Below are positions 41,953 through 53,400 of a stretch of DNA of 64,000 nucleotides, one piece after another. The position numbers and the translations under genes are program-made. Each line of letters opens with the position of its first letter. Within the stretch, counting starts at the first letter, position 1. The notes under the pieces are model-generated. The model did no database searches and had not been told where the DNA came from. It saw only the letters and a list, made by a program, of their open reading frames with translations. The stretch is from Hysterangium stoloniferum (lineage: Eukaryota; Basidiomycota; Agaricomycetes; Hysterangiales; Hysterangiaceae): assembly GCA_015178975.1 (NCBI GenBank), contig WHVD01000038.1, positions 496,001 to 560,000 on the forward strand, written 5' to 3'.

Positions 41953-44320
41953 CACGGCTAGGTTTTTCAACCCATCAAGAGAAAGTACGAGCCATATTGG
42001 AACTAGCAACCCCAGCTAAAGTGTCTGAACTTCAACATTTTCTGGGTATGGTCTTGTACTTCTCAGCTTATATACCTTTCTATGCATGGACCGTATCCCC
42101 GCTTTTCTCGCTACTCAAAAAGGGCATGCGATGGTCTTGGGGAGTAGATCAGGAGCGAGCCTTTAACGATGTCAAGGCAGCCCTGAGCTCTTCTCCAGTT
42201 CTAGCACATCCCATGATCGGAATGCCTTACTGTCTCTATATGGACACCTTTGACTTCGCCCTAGGTTGCTGTCTGCAGCAAGTACAAAAAATGACTCTAT
42301 GGGACCTAAAGAACACGAAGATCTATATCCAAGCGAAATCAGCATTCGAGCAGTCAAAACCAGTACCAATGTTCGTTACCCATTTTAAGACCAAGGTTCC
42401 CAAGATCACTTGGACGGACTCCTGGGCAAAAACATTTGAGGATACCTGCATTACAGTAGAGCGGGTCATCGTGTACTGGAGTCGTACCCTCAAGAAACCG
42501 GAATGCAACTACTCAGCCACAGAGAGGGAAGCATTAGCTGCTAAGGAAGGCTTGGTTCATTTCCAACCATTCGTGGAAGGAGAGCATGTACTCCTTATCA
42601 CAGACCATGCCGCTTTACAATGGGCCAGGTCATACGAGAATACCAATCGATGACTGGCCGCATGGGGGGCAGTGTACGCAGCATACCCAGGCCTCGAAAT
42701 ACTACATTGTGCTGGACGAGTACACAGTAAGTCGATCCCCTATCTAGACTACCACGAGTACCCCACTCAGTGAGTCCAGCTGGAGAGGATATTCCGACAA
42801 TTGTGTCAAGCTTGCTCAGCAAAGGAACTGAGGAGAAGCCACAGGAAGCTAATCCTGCGAGGAGAGCCATTTTTGCCACACAACGAGAACTCGTAGAACC
42901 CATCGGAACCCCAGAGGACACCCCACAAACTGAATGAGATTTATATAATCTCCCCAGAGACAACAAAGGGGATGAATCGTTATTCTGTTCACTAAACCCT
43001 CAACTACTCGTAAGCATCAATGAAAGATTCCTTAAAGAGTTCTCGGAAGGGTATCGGAAAGACCCCACCTTCAGAAGCTACTACGTTGAGGAACCGAAAT
43101 CCCCAAACGCCATAGCTACCCCTTCACATTTCTTCATCGGAGAAAAGGGGTTGTTGTATTTTCGTGATTCAGACTGGAAAAGTTGGATCTGCATTCCTAA
43201 CAATATGACAACCACAATTCTAAAGCTGATACACGATAATCCTTTCGAAGGAGCTCACACTGCAGGACGTAGACTATTCCTGCTTATGAAAGACCGCTTC
43301 TTCTGGCCTAGAATGTTACAGGATTGCACGGTGTATGCTCACAGTTGTGACACCTGTCAGAAGACAAAAATTGATCACTCCACACCACAGGGAGCCCTCA
43401 GACCAGCTGATGTACCTTCTAAGCCATTTGAAGTGGTCTCCATGGATCTCATAACCGGATTACTGACTTCCGGCAGCGACTCTTACTTGGCCATTTTCGT
43501 GGTGGTCGACAAGCTGACACACTTTGTTATCTGTGAATGCACCTTTTCTAACTTGTCCGCCGAAGGATTCGCACAGATCTTCGTAAACCGAGTGGCATCT
43601 CCTTTCGGACTACCCTCCAGGATTATCTGCGATAGAGACAAAAGGTGGACGTGCAGGTTCTGGAGGGAAGTTTGCAAGATATATGGAACCGCTTTAGCCG
43701 TCTCTTCTTCTCACCACCCTCAGATGGATGGGCAGACAGAAAATATGAACACCACCCTTGAACAAATGCTGAGGGCTTACTGCTCATCCACCAAGGAAGA
43801 ATGGTCGAAATGGATTGGGATAGTAGCCAACACTTATAACTCCACCGTACATAGTTCGACTAACTACGCTCCCACCTTCCTCTTAATGGGATATCTACCG
43901 AGGGGAATGTCCAGGGTACTAGGGGGAGACGATCCTGTAGTCCCCAGGGAACTGTCTGAAAGTCCTATGGCGGACTCATGGATTGTGGAATTGGAAAGTC
44001 ACAGACAAATGGCTAGGGACTCAATTGCCCGAGCACAAGAAACCCAAGCTCGATCTTACAACAAGCATCGAAAACCGGTAGAAGAAATCTCGGAGGGGGA
44101 TCTAGTATTAGTCAACCCCCATTCCTTAGAATTGCTAGAAATTAAGGGTAGCGGAAGAAAACTAATCCAAAGACGCATCGGACCATTTCAGGTCCTGGAA
44201 AAAATTAACCCCCAAGTCTTCAGACTCAGAATACCACCAGAGTATCAAATGCACCCTGTCATTAACTGAGCCCACCTTAAGAAATATCACTCGTCCCCGG
44301 AAGTGTTTGGCCCTAGGGAA
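41953..44320 (+). pseudogene. Ty3/gypsy copy G6: pol fragment (RT end, RNase H, integrase)
   Basis: It starts in the RT-RNase H connection (RLGFSTHQEKVRAILELA) and ends in the linker before the chromodomain. RNase H keeps the Asp but reads YMDTF instead of YTDAS. Integrase is open from 43151 with intact zinc-binding residues (HDNPFEGAH ... CDTCQ) and DDE core (MDLITGL, CDRDKRW, TENMN). Lesions are TGA 42651, a frame change near 42730, a stop near 42935, and TGA 44267. Chromodomain, ORF2 and LTR are absent. It differs enough from G2-G4 to be another subfamily. Confidence 0.85.
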
Positions 44321-44700
44321 CTAGACTATGGTTGACTTTTACCTGCTTATAAATGAATCACCTGCCCACGCAATTAGTTTAAGGTCATTACAAAACTTAG
44401 GGTTTTATTTTATTTTTAAACCTATGTTCAGACTTGAGGTTTCTATAAGGGGTAAACATTTGTCTGGACTTAGAATAAAAACTCTGGTAAAAGTGTGTCC
44501 TAAACAACAAGTTCAGATCATGTCTAAAATTGAAGTAATAACATTCAAATCCATTTTAGGACTTAAAGTTTTGTAAACAGGTTTAGATAATATTTTAGTG
44601 CCGCCTTAAATGTTGTAACTCCTGATGTGTCATGACCATACCTCTGGTAACCCATAAACTCCATTATCCCATGACTTTGTCGGGAACCCCAAGTTGATTT
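44321..44700. other. Unassigned sequence after G6
   Basis: AT-rich sequence with no gene, LTR end or repeat that I can support. It marks the edge of the gypsy cluster. Confidence 0.4.
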
Positions 44701-44711
44701 GTAGGCATTTC

Positions 44712-44965
44712 AAACCTCTCGAATCCCATATACCCTAATAATCCATAGCTTCAGCTGTCCACGGGGAGTACGGTTTATGGGAGGTTCGACTGTAGTAGCA
44801 GCACCGTCCCGTTTCACCCCGCCGCGAAGTTGTAATGCATTGCGTCGATTTCCTTGGACAATGTATTGGAACTGATCTGCATATGCGCCGAATTCTTGGA
44901 CGCTTGCACCATTCCAACTTACTGTTGTTGGTGAGGACCCGCTCGGAACACACTGGATGCAATGA
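44712..44965 (-). CDS. Possible C-terminal exon of an unknown gene
   Basis: One minus-strand frame reads CVPSGSSPTTVSWNGASVQE, continues through a low-bias stretch with VKRDGAATTVEPPINRTPRG, and stops near 44716. It has the look of real protein, but no start, splice pattern or family is recognised. The competing 124-residue frame on the same strand is Arg/Ser-rich and looks like a shadow. Confidence 0.25.
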
Positions 44966-45109
44966 TTTGAAGTCTCTATAACGTCTCGACGTAATCGGGC
45001 AAGATGTCTTCTCTTTCAACCATAAATGACGTAAATTATTCCCAAAGGTATCCTCCCGGATTTGACACGCAGGCATTGGCGCACGCTTTTCTCTTGTGGC
45101 AATCTGCAT

Positions 45110-45640
45110 ATACTAGATTCGTAAATAGTTTCCAAATCTTTCAACGCGGACTCCGCCAAAGATTCTCTAAAGGGGGCGATTTGAGCCACCATTCCTCATA
45201 TTCTATGCGTCTTGATCACTCTTTGTATATTTGATGATAGCACCAGTTCCCAAACCACTCTCACCTGTAGTACTTCAGCTTGCTGCAGTCCCAGTTTACC
45301 AGAGTATTGCCATATAAGATGGAATTGTATTCCTGGAAAGTTAGGCTAATCCTATACAGCCATATTTCGAAGGAAACAGCAGTTCTAACAAGAGGCCTTT
45401 GTTAGTCACGTTAGAATATATTGACTACCATATGTATATTATAATCCTGTTACAACTGCATCCGGGTATGTATCCAGTCTCTCTACATATTTCGATATGT
45501 TAAAAATACAAGCTCGAATCCTTTGACACCATTAACCTTTCCAAATCGAAGTCCATGGGTGGCAAAAAAGACCACTCTCTGTAAGTTAAGCGACTTGATC
45601 AATCATTGTTGTCATCGTTCCAAAATCCACGGCATTGAAC
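45110..45640. other. No feature recognised
   Basis: No convincing reading frame, repeat or RNA gene is seen on either strand. Confidence 0.4.
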
Positions 45641-45646
45641 TCGTTG

Positions 45647-46846
45647 TTAATTAGGCGTCTTCGGGTGCTCTTCTCGAACAGTAAAGTCGACCAAGTATTT
45701 CGTGGATGAATCCCCCGCAAGCTCTACAATTGCGGTACCGTGGCGGTACCTTTCTTCAGGCTGAAGTAGAGGCGGCGTCGGGGCTTGGTGCGCTGGCTGA
45801 TAATGCTCCTCAGTCTCATGCTGGGGCGACAACGGTGGCGGAGTCGGAGCTGGCTGATGGTGCTCCTCAGCCTCGGGCCGCGGAGACAACGGTGGCGGAG
45901 CCGGATCGACGTGTGTCGGATGCTCCTCCTCATCCTGAGGTGGCAATGGTGGCGGAGTTGGGGCTACCGGTGTTGGATGGTCCTCTTTAGCTTGCGGATG
46001 CTCTTCTTCAGCCTGAGGATGCTCCTCTTCAGCCTGCGGATGCTCTTCTTCAGCCTGAGGATGCTCCTCTTCAGCCTGAGGATGCTCCTCTTCAGCCTGA
46101 GGATGCTCCTCTTCAGCCTGAGGATGCTCCTCTTTAGCCTGAGGATGCTCCTCTTCAGCCTGAGGATGCTCCTCTTCAGCCTGAGGATGCTCTTCTTTAG
46201 CCTGAGGATGCTCCTCTTCAGCCTGCGGATGCCCCTCTTCAGCCTGACGATGCTCCTCTTCAGCCTGACGGTGCTCCTCTTCAGCCTGACGGTGCTCCTC
46301 TTCAGCCTGACGATGCTCCTCTTCAGCCTGACGATGCTCCTCTTCAGCCTGACGATGCTCCTCTTCAGCCTGACGATGCTCCTCTTCAGCCTGACGATGC
46401 TCCTCCTCACCCTGCGGATGCTCCTCTTCAGCCTGAAGCGGCGGCAATGGTGGCGGTGTTGGGGCTGCCGGTGCCGGCTTAATGTATACCTCTATATAAC
46501 TTTCAGGAGCAAGTAGATACGTCGAATAGTACCAATATCTGGGCGGTATTTGGTGTTCCGTATTGTCGCTGCTAAAAATGTATTTGAAGTAGACCTGTGA
46601 TGGATCGATTCCTGCAAGTCGAGGCAAAACCTGTACTGCAGCATTCTGGGCGTCCTACATCAAATAGGTCAGATATTAGTTAAATTATAATTAAAGGTCA
46701 CTACGTATTACTAGGAATACAACCTCATGTTTATCCACATAATCTATCACCTTTACAGCATCCAACACATCCTCAGCTGCCAACGGAAAATGTCGATCTC
46801 GTAACTTTAACTGCGGAAAGGGTTTACGTGGAACATGTACAAACAT
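45647..46846 (-). CDS. Hypothetical protein with about 22 acidic 7-residue repeats
   Basis: Two-exon model on the minus strand: exon 1 46846-46724, a 69-bp intron 46723-46655 (GTTGTA...GATGTAG, GT-AG), exon 2 46654-45647, total 376 residues. The start is the first ATG of exon 1 (MFVHVPRKPFPQLK). The frame stays open about 16 codons upstream, so an earlier exon is possible. A globular N-terminal part (about 105 residues, ending YWYYSTYLLAPESYIEV) leads into Pro-rich linkers and tandem units AEEEHPQ or AEEEHRQ. The HRQ units form one block and the HPQ units another. A Pro/Glu/His-rich tail follows, then TVREEHPKTPN. The Glu-rich heptads could form a helix. No family is recognised. Confidence 0.55.
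45980..46430. repeat. 21-bp minisatellite coding for the acidic heptads
   Basis: About 22 units of 21 bp, for example GAGGATGCTCCTCTTCAGCCT on the + strand. Because 21 is a multiple of three and the unit has no stop in several frames, long open frames appear on both strands; only the minus-strand frame continues into ordinary protein on both sides. Confidence 0.9.
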
Positions 46847-46869
46847 CTTAGAGTGCTTCAGTCGCGATA

Positions 46870-48300
46870 TTAATTCGACTGGTGGGTAAGCTTATTGTCG
46901 TCACGGTGAGATGGATAGCAGGCGATGTGAGTGTTCGGACCGGACAGGTCACGGTGGCCCTCAGGCAATGGCACGCTTTACACGCGCTTTAAATATGCAT
47001 GTTCAGCATCGCCTCATTGACAGAGTAAGTATTAACGCATGGTTGCACATGAATTACACATGTAGTACGCGCTTCTCTTACTTACTTCGTGAGCGTATTT
47101 CTTTATCAGTCGTAGATATTATATAATGAACCAGATACGACGGCAAGCGCGATATATGCTATTTTTGATCCGTGGAAGGGTTAAATATACAGTACTATTT
47201 TGGGAACAATATGAAATGCACATTTGTCGCGCTTTTGTGGGTGGAAGTAAACCCTTACATTGTTCACGTGGCAGGGAGCTGCGCTGGGAGAGCTAACTCA
47301 TAACCCATTGCAAATCAGTCCTTATAAGTTCTTATGGTATATATATCCTTATTGTCCTGGCACCCAATGGAATAAAGTAAAAGTAATGTCACGCGGAGTT
47401 TCTACCAAAGCTGCTAACGAATGGAAAAATGATCCTTCAACGTCATACACTACACACTATATCGACGCTACAAACCGAGTAGCTGATATTTTCGAGAACG
47501 GGGCTCGGGAAGTGTGCGGCGGTCAGAAATAACCACCCCTAAACGTATTCACTTAACGACTGCTCTCCCTGAGACTCGTTTCCCCCTTAAGCCGCGAGGA
47601 GATCTAATATTCATATATGACAACTACCTACAAGATTGGGATGATAATAAGTTGACCATAAGGCGTAGCCCTCACAGACTACCAAATTGGTTGAAGAAAA
47701 AACGATATATCTGCGTGTGACACAAGACACCTTGTCTCTACACAGGCCTACATGAACGCGTTATTTGAAATAATCCAAGAAATGCAAACAACTGATCATA
47801 CCCTTTCCGCCTTGTCCTGGGTTGGCTGCCAGATGAAAGATCCCGGAACGTATCGACGTGGGGTAGAGGTATTTGGTATATTTGTCACAGGACAGCTGTA
47901 TACACCTTAATAGATGTGGACAATGACGACCTATCCGGACAACCCAGCTGTAGACTACTCAATGTGGCATGTTGGTTTCGTGGGGTATCCTCCCCATCAC
48001 TGCCCACTGGCATCCGCTAAATTTGGACCCTCTAGAGGCTAGTTTCCAGTGGATGTACGGAGGGGTGCATTTCAAATAATCGAGGAGCCAGGAGATTATT
48101 CGTGAGGCGTCACTTATATGAGTAACAAATTCATTGAAAGACGCATTGGGGGAGAGGGTAGTCAAGTCACAAGAACCATCGCTATTGTCATCAGCCAAGC
48201 CCGAAGCTTCTTTCTCCAATGTTCTGCTTGTTTTCGAATCATCCGTCAATAGACCTATGATGTGAGATATGTTTCCCTGACCTTCCATAACCACGAATTG
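46870..48300. other. Unassigned region with two possible coding scraps
   Basis: A + strand frame at 47260-47532 (with KAANEWKNDPSTSYTTHYID) and another at 47514-47720 (LIFIYDNYLQDWDD) read like protein but show no start context, introns or family. A minus frame at 47959-48306 is similarly unplaced. They may be gene or transposon remnants. Confidence 0.3.
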
Positions 48301-48499
48301 AAACAAATCAGTGCCAAGCGTTCCCAGTCCCGACCATAGTGAGTATGGAGTGCTGGTCAGTTGATAACAACTTCCTAGGATGGCCGGCTACTGGGCAGAT
48401 TTTCCTTATCCACTTCATACTCCTTGGCAATACTGGACACAGAAGTCTTGTGGACACCAGTTCTCTTTTGGATATCCCTGGTAGGATAGCCAGAAGCAA

Positions 48500-48771
48500 G
48501 GAGAGAAAGTATATTATTGCACTGAGTAGTAGGGATGGCAAGGCACCATGTCCATCAAAACTCTTCATTGACAATCAGTCAGCACTAACTGTAGCCAAGA
48601 ACCCAGAACATTATGGACTTATGCTACTACTGGTTATGTGACATGGTAGAAAAGGAATCAAGCAACCCCATCTACTTACAAATAGATGAAATGCCAGCAG
48701 ATATCCTAACCAAAGCATTACCAAAACCAAAGATGGAAAAGTTTAAATCCATGATGGGATTAGGAAATTGA
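48500..48771 (+). pseudogene. Ty1/copia RNase H C-terminal remnant
   Basis: The sequence reads KLFIDNQSALTVAKNPEHYG and, after a frame change near 48620, CYYWLCDMVEKESSN ... MPADILTKALPKPKMEKF, ending at TGA 48769. DNQSA and ADILTKALP are hallmarks of the C-terminal RNase H of Ty1/copia polyproteins. Upstream sequence is too decayed to follow. Confidence 0.85.
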
Positions 48772-48796
48772 AGACACATAAAAAGGTGTTTCATCA

Positions 48797-49004
48797 AGGG
48801 GGTGTGTTGGAAATGATGATGAAACACCCTTTTCCTAGGGGCAGCTCACCTATTTTTTCAACTTTTCATATGAAAACATAACTTGTGGACCATGATTTTA
48901 CAAGTGTACACCTATCATGTTAGAAGGTGATTCACTAACTGACACATTGATTATGTATTACAATAAGCTAACTCATGCTATTTTTAATAAGGTATCCCTT
49001 TTTT
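48797..49004 (+). mobile_element. Copia purine tract and start of 3' LTR
   Basis: AAGGGGGTG followed by TGTTGGAAATGATGATG at 48805 is the usual copia arrangement of polypurine tract and LTR start. The LTR 3' end is not clear. From about 49005 the sequence is shared with the right arm of the inverted duplication. Confidence 0.6.
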
Positions 49005-49265
49005 GCATGTTTCAGCAAGTGCTTCAACGAGCGTCAACGTTTCTGCAACCGAAAGCCCTATTGCTGCTATAAACCCAAGCTACCTACCACAGCTATTCTT
49101 AGATGTCGCAGGACATGTCATAAAAATTCTCCGAGCTTCCACGGTGTCCGCATGGACATCTTTGTGAAGAAAATAGAAACCAATTAAATTCTGCTTTCTG
49201 GAAAATGTTGGCTTGATATTTTGGGTGCTTGTTGCGACAGACTGCTGGCACATACTGCATAAAAG

Positions 49266-49423
49266 TAGTGATTGGCAAGGCGGCCCGGCCTGAAAGCCCC
49301 GGCTTGGGCTCGGCCTTGACGGCTTGGGCCTGCCAATGGATGGCCTAAGTACTACTCGGCCCAGCTCGGCTTGGGCTTTTCAGGGCCCGGGTCGGCCGCT
49401 GAGGCGGTCCTTGCCAATCACTA
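49266..49423. mobile_element. hAT-type MITE, 158 bp, TSD GCATAAAG
   Basis: Terminal inverted repeats TAGTGATTGGCAAGG and CCTTGCCAATCACTA bound a GC-rich interior with iterated GGC-TTGGGC motifs. The right flank is GCATAAAG (49424-49431) and the left GCATAAAAG (49257-49265, one extra A). The right arm of the inverted duplication shows the empty site with a single TGCATAAAGTC (near 63740, minus). An 8 bp duplication and a TAGTG terminus fit the hAT superfamily. Confidence 0.88.
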
Positions 49424-49854
49424 GCATAAAGTCAAGCGGTCCGGCGAAGGGGGAAAAAAATTAGTAGCCATCGAAGAAGATTCAGATGTCATCATGATAC
49501 TACTTATGTTATTCTGGTCTTTGTAGGGTATTAAGTCCCATTCCTACTCAGAAGTTTTATGGTGTGTTCTATATTGAACAAAGGGAAGTTCATGCTTGCT
49601 CGGGGTGAGGTACTTGTGTGGACAACATCCCCCGCTTTCAGCCGCCTCGGCAGCATTCCCCTAGCCATAGGCTCCTCCCCAAATAGTCCCGCTCGTGGAT
49701 TCCAAGGCACGCCGAAGTGTTCACTTTGAGGACCGGGGGTCATGCACCACATGGACAGCAGGGCCCATGACTGACTACTTGACTCCCATGCCAATATCGG
49801 TGAAGCTGGACAAATACTTAAAGATGCTCTATGTGACCCCAAAGCTAGCTGAAC

Positions 49855-51248
49855 ATGCATCATTTTGTTTATTTCCTTTTCGCACTCGCCTCGTCATGTT
49901 TTGCCAGGCGATGGAACGACACTGGCAAAGGCGCCATCATATTCGAAGAAGCTTGGACCATCCCTGAACTTATCGGACAAATAAGGTAGGCCTCTTGAAA
50001 TCCTACATGGAAAATAGTAGCTTACCCTTGACCAAAGCAATACAGTGCCGCCTCTAGGTCTTGAACAATTATAAACTAGTATTGTCCACGAATGACTGAT
50101 CAGGCCATTAGGACAAGATATTCAGGAACTTGAAACAAATCTGCTAGACATTCACAATCAGCGCTTAGCTCGGATGGACGAGACGGGCGTGGACTTTGTA
50201 TGTGTTCTGTAATGCATGAAATGTTATGGCTGGACCTTACATAGAACAGATGGTCCTGTCCTGTGCCCAACCATGCATACAAGGGATATCAGACCCCGTT
50301 GTCGCTGCGTCCATGGCAGTCAAAGTTAACAATGATTTAGCCGCAGCTATTGCCAATAATACGATGCGTTTTGGAGGTTTCGCTGCTCTCTCAATGCATA
50401 ATGCCTCGACGGCAGCTCAAGAACTCAAACGTGCCGTACAGGAACTTGGCTTCTTTGGTGCATTACTGAATGATTATCAGCAGTCTGGCCCCGATAATGG
50501 AAAGTCCCCTTATTATATTGTATGTTCCGTACTTGACTTTTTCCATACAGCGACACTCCTTTATTATGATCAGCCAGAGTACGACGTCTTCTGGGAAATG
50601 GTGACAGAATTAGATGTTCCCGTCTATTTACATCCACGAGGAGGCATTGCCCAACTCACCGCTCTGCAATATCAACATGCCATTTGGTTAAATGGTGCAG
50701 CACAGCAATTTGCGTCGACCCTATCTAACCACGTTCTCGGTCTATGCACAAACGGAATATTTGAGTATGAGTCTCTTTGGTTAACCATATGCTCAAAAGA
50801 TGATGTATTCCTTTCATAGCCGCTTCCCGCTGGTAAAGGTGATAATCGGACATCTTGGTGAACGTATTCCATCAGACCTTCACCGAATCGACGAGCGTGA
50901 GTTGATCCTTCAGACTTCTTCATGTGGATACATCTTCAAGTAATTAATCGTATCGTTTTATGTTCAGAGCTCCTACGGCAGATCTCCAGAGGCATGCCAA
51001 TGCGTCGGAATGTGACGTCATACTGGGGTACAAATCTTTTTGAGACCACATCTGGCAACTTTGCGACTCCCCTGCTGAAGTTTCACATCGATCAGATTGG
51101 CCTTGATAGGATTTTATATTCTATTGATTATCCTTACGTGAATATGACGGAGGGGGCGAATTGGGTTGACACTCTTCCTTTGAAGCATGAAGACCTGTTG
51201 CAACTCAAGCGAGGCGCTGCCATCAAGCTTTTGGGTCTGAATAAATAA
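49855..51248 (+). CDS. Secreted amidohydrolase, 2,3-dihydroxybenzoate decarboxylase family
   Basis: Seven-exon model: 49855-49985, 50038-50057, 50112-50197, 50250-50499, 50551-50764, 50820-50896, 50968-51248, giving 352 residues. Introns are 51-71 bp. ATG 49855 gives a signal peptide (MHHFVYFLFALASSCFA). Family landmarks are GKGAIIFEEAWTIPEL with the metal-ligand Glu, LLDIHNQRLARMDETGVDFM, QPCIQGISDP, LNDYQQSGPDN, YYDQPEYDVFWEM, VPVYLHPR with the ligand His, IGHLGERIPSD, and LYSIDYPYVN with the active-site Asp. The family decarboxylates or hydrolyses aromatic acids such as 2,3-dihydroxybenzoate; the exact substrate is not predictable. The fourth intron (50500-50550) begins GAAAGT instead of GTAAGT. 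Left unspliced it stays in frame and adds 17 residues. The secretory signal is unusual for the cytosolic members of this family. Confidence 0.85.
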
Positions 51249-51699
51249 AAGATGTATTCTATCTGATATGGTATATCGTTAGAACATATTTCCCTCATCT
51301 ACTAGTAATGTTCCAAGGACACACAATCAGAGAGCCGAGTCGCGTTGGGTGTTCAAGCAGCTTCCCCATGATATTTACGCTTGTACACTCTTTCCCAGCG
51401 ATAAATTTTATATTAACAAGAGAGTGCTTGTAAATTACTAGACATCCACCCATGGCCCAAGAATTGACCCAATGACATCTGTCCAATCATGCTAGGCTAT
51501 TCGCCCCCTTCTCATAACTAACAGACGACCTCTGGATCGAAATAATGAAGGGATACTTACCCTAACATCAAACGGCAAGAATGTATGCAGGAGCTCGTCC
51601 CTGTCCGCCGCGATAGTTTGTGCCATTCTCCTTTTCCTTACGAAAAATCTTACAGAAGACTTCCCGCCATCTCAAACGCCCCAGGCCTGTTCGTATGAT

Positions 51700-53400
51700 G
51701 GCCATCAAACCATCCAACATGAGAAGTCTATTAAGGAATACTTAAAGCGTGGATTGGGGTTGCTATGCATACACTACTGACCCAGGAGCAGTGGTTGGTT
51801 CGGATTGAGAATCAGATGCTCGCGTGGATAATAGCGTTTTGTGTCGGCAGCGCGATCCCCAACATCATAACATCGACGGACATGATGATAGTGTCTATCA
51901 TAAACGCTCTTCAACGGTTTTAATTAAATCTGCTAGACTGCCAGTGGCACCCAAGATTTAACAGGCTCACACTCGACTATACAAATCAGAAAATTGACTT
52001 AACGACGTATGACCGACATCTCTCCTTCTATCTTAATGTCCTGAGGTCAACGATTTTGATACCGTTTTTTTTTGCGGAGGTCTCCTGGGGCCTTCTGGCC
52101 GACTACTTGCGTCCTCTGAAATCTCTTAGCTATAATGCGTCGTTGGTTAGTGCGTTTGTTCCAGCCTTTGAACGAAGTGTGGTGTGCCTATAATTTCGAG
52201 AAGTTTGAGTTGTGGCTACGTTTGATATTTCGTAACTTCTTTGGGGTGTTTCCCTTTTACGAGGCTTGATATCGGCGGCTTGGGTGAATTCAAACGCATA
52301 TGAAGTCTTCGCAGTAATGGCGTTTCCTGACACAAACCATTTCAATCTGGACTCCTAGGACAGTAAGCTGTGTCTTTTCCTAAATTCTTTTTTTCTTTAC
52401 ATTGTCATTCTGTCTAGGACACTGGCAGCGCCTGCGACGTGCTCCTTTTTGCTCTCCTTTCCTGGTGAAAATTGAAGACGTGTGACATTAGCACGTGGAA
52501 GATGAGGTTATCCGGAAAAAATATAAAAGTGCCCTCTGTCCGAAGAAAGCGGTCCGGGCCCACGAGACATCTGACCGGAGGAGTTCGCTTTACCAGCAGT
52601 GAAGCAGATGTGAGACGAGATGGAAAAGTGGCATCCCGAAGACCAGGGGTAGGCGTGGAATGATCACAATCATAATCATTAACGGCTCGAGAATTGAGAG
52701 GACATCGACGATGAGGACGACGAAGGTTCGGACGGTAATGACCATTCGGAGAGTTCGTTTCCTGATGACTTGCTTCACATTTTGCTTGGGCTTGGTTGTA
52801 AGAGCCTAAGTAGAGAGCTTGTCGAGGGAGGTGGGCTAATAGTAGCCTATTGAGAATATTTGTGATCGGCGTTTCGGACTGATCTTTTCTTGACGAGTCC
52901 GAGGAGTAGGGGAGGAGGTTGGGTCTCTGGGGGCTTCTTGATGATCTAGGTGTCTACAATCGTCATCATTTGCAATTGACGTCCTTATACCGATCTGATG
53001 CGGGGACTGGTTTTGTTTGGCTAGCGTGCTAGTTATGAGCGTCGATGAATAGAACAGGGAGTATGGCATGAAATTATGGAGGAATAGGATTGTATGAACG
53101 ATGACAACAACCAAGTGATCCACATGCATATTACTCTTGGCAATGTTTAAGACAATATCCTCTAGGTGATTCATCAGAGTTGTGTTATGAATAGCAGCTT
53201 TGTTTGCTCATGAATAATTATCAATAATTATTGATTGTCTGGAACGTCAAGGAAGACCCATAGCTCAGCCCTTGAAAAGATAAATCCACTGCTCCCTAAT
53301 TTGACTTCACTCGCAAAACTCGCGCATTGTAGCTATGCGGAACGCAGAATATTCAGGGGGGATAGTATCAGGCGGGTTGTAGTTCAGAATCGAAGGGTGA
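51700..53400. other. Unassigned interval in left arm
   Basis: Absent from the right arm. A + strand frame near 52690-52855 (acidic DDEDDEGSDGNDHSES, then FPDDLLHILLGLGC and a TGA) could be the last exon of a gene. A minus frame 52130-52345 is not convincing. Nothing else is supported. Confidence 0.3.

Noticed and set aside
45785..46516. + strand open frame of 243 codons with MLLFSLR repeats, and a third frame rich in RSILRLK
   Set aside because: Both arise from the 21-bp minisatellite. Neither continues into ordinary protein sequence, whereas the minus-strand acidic frame does.
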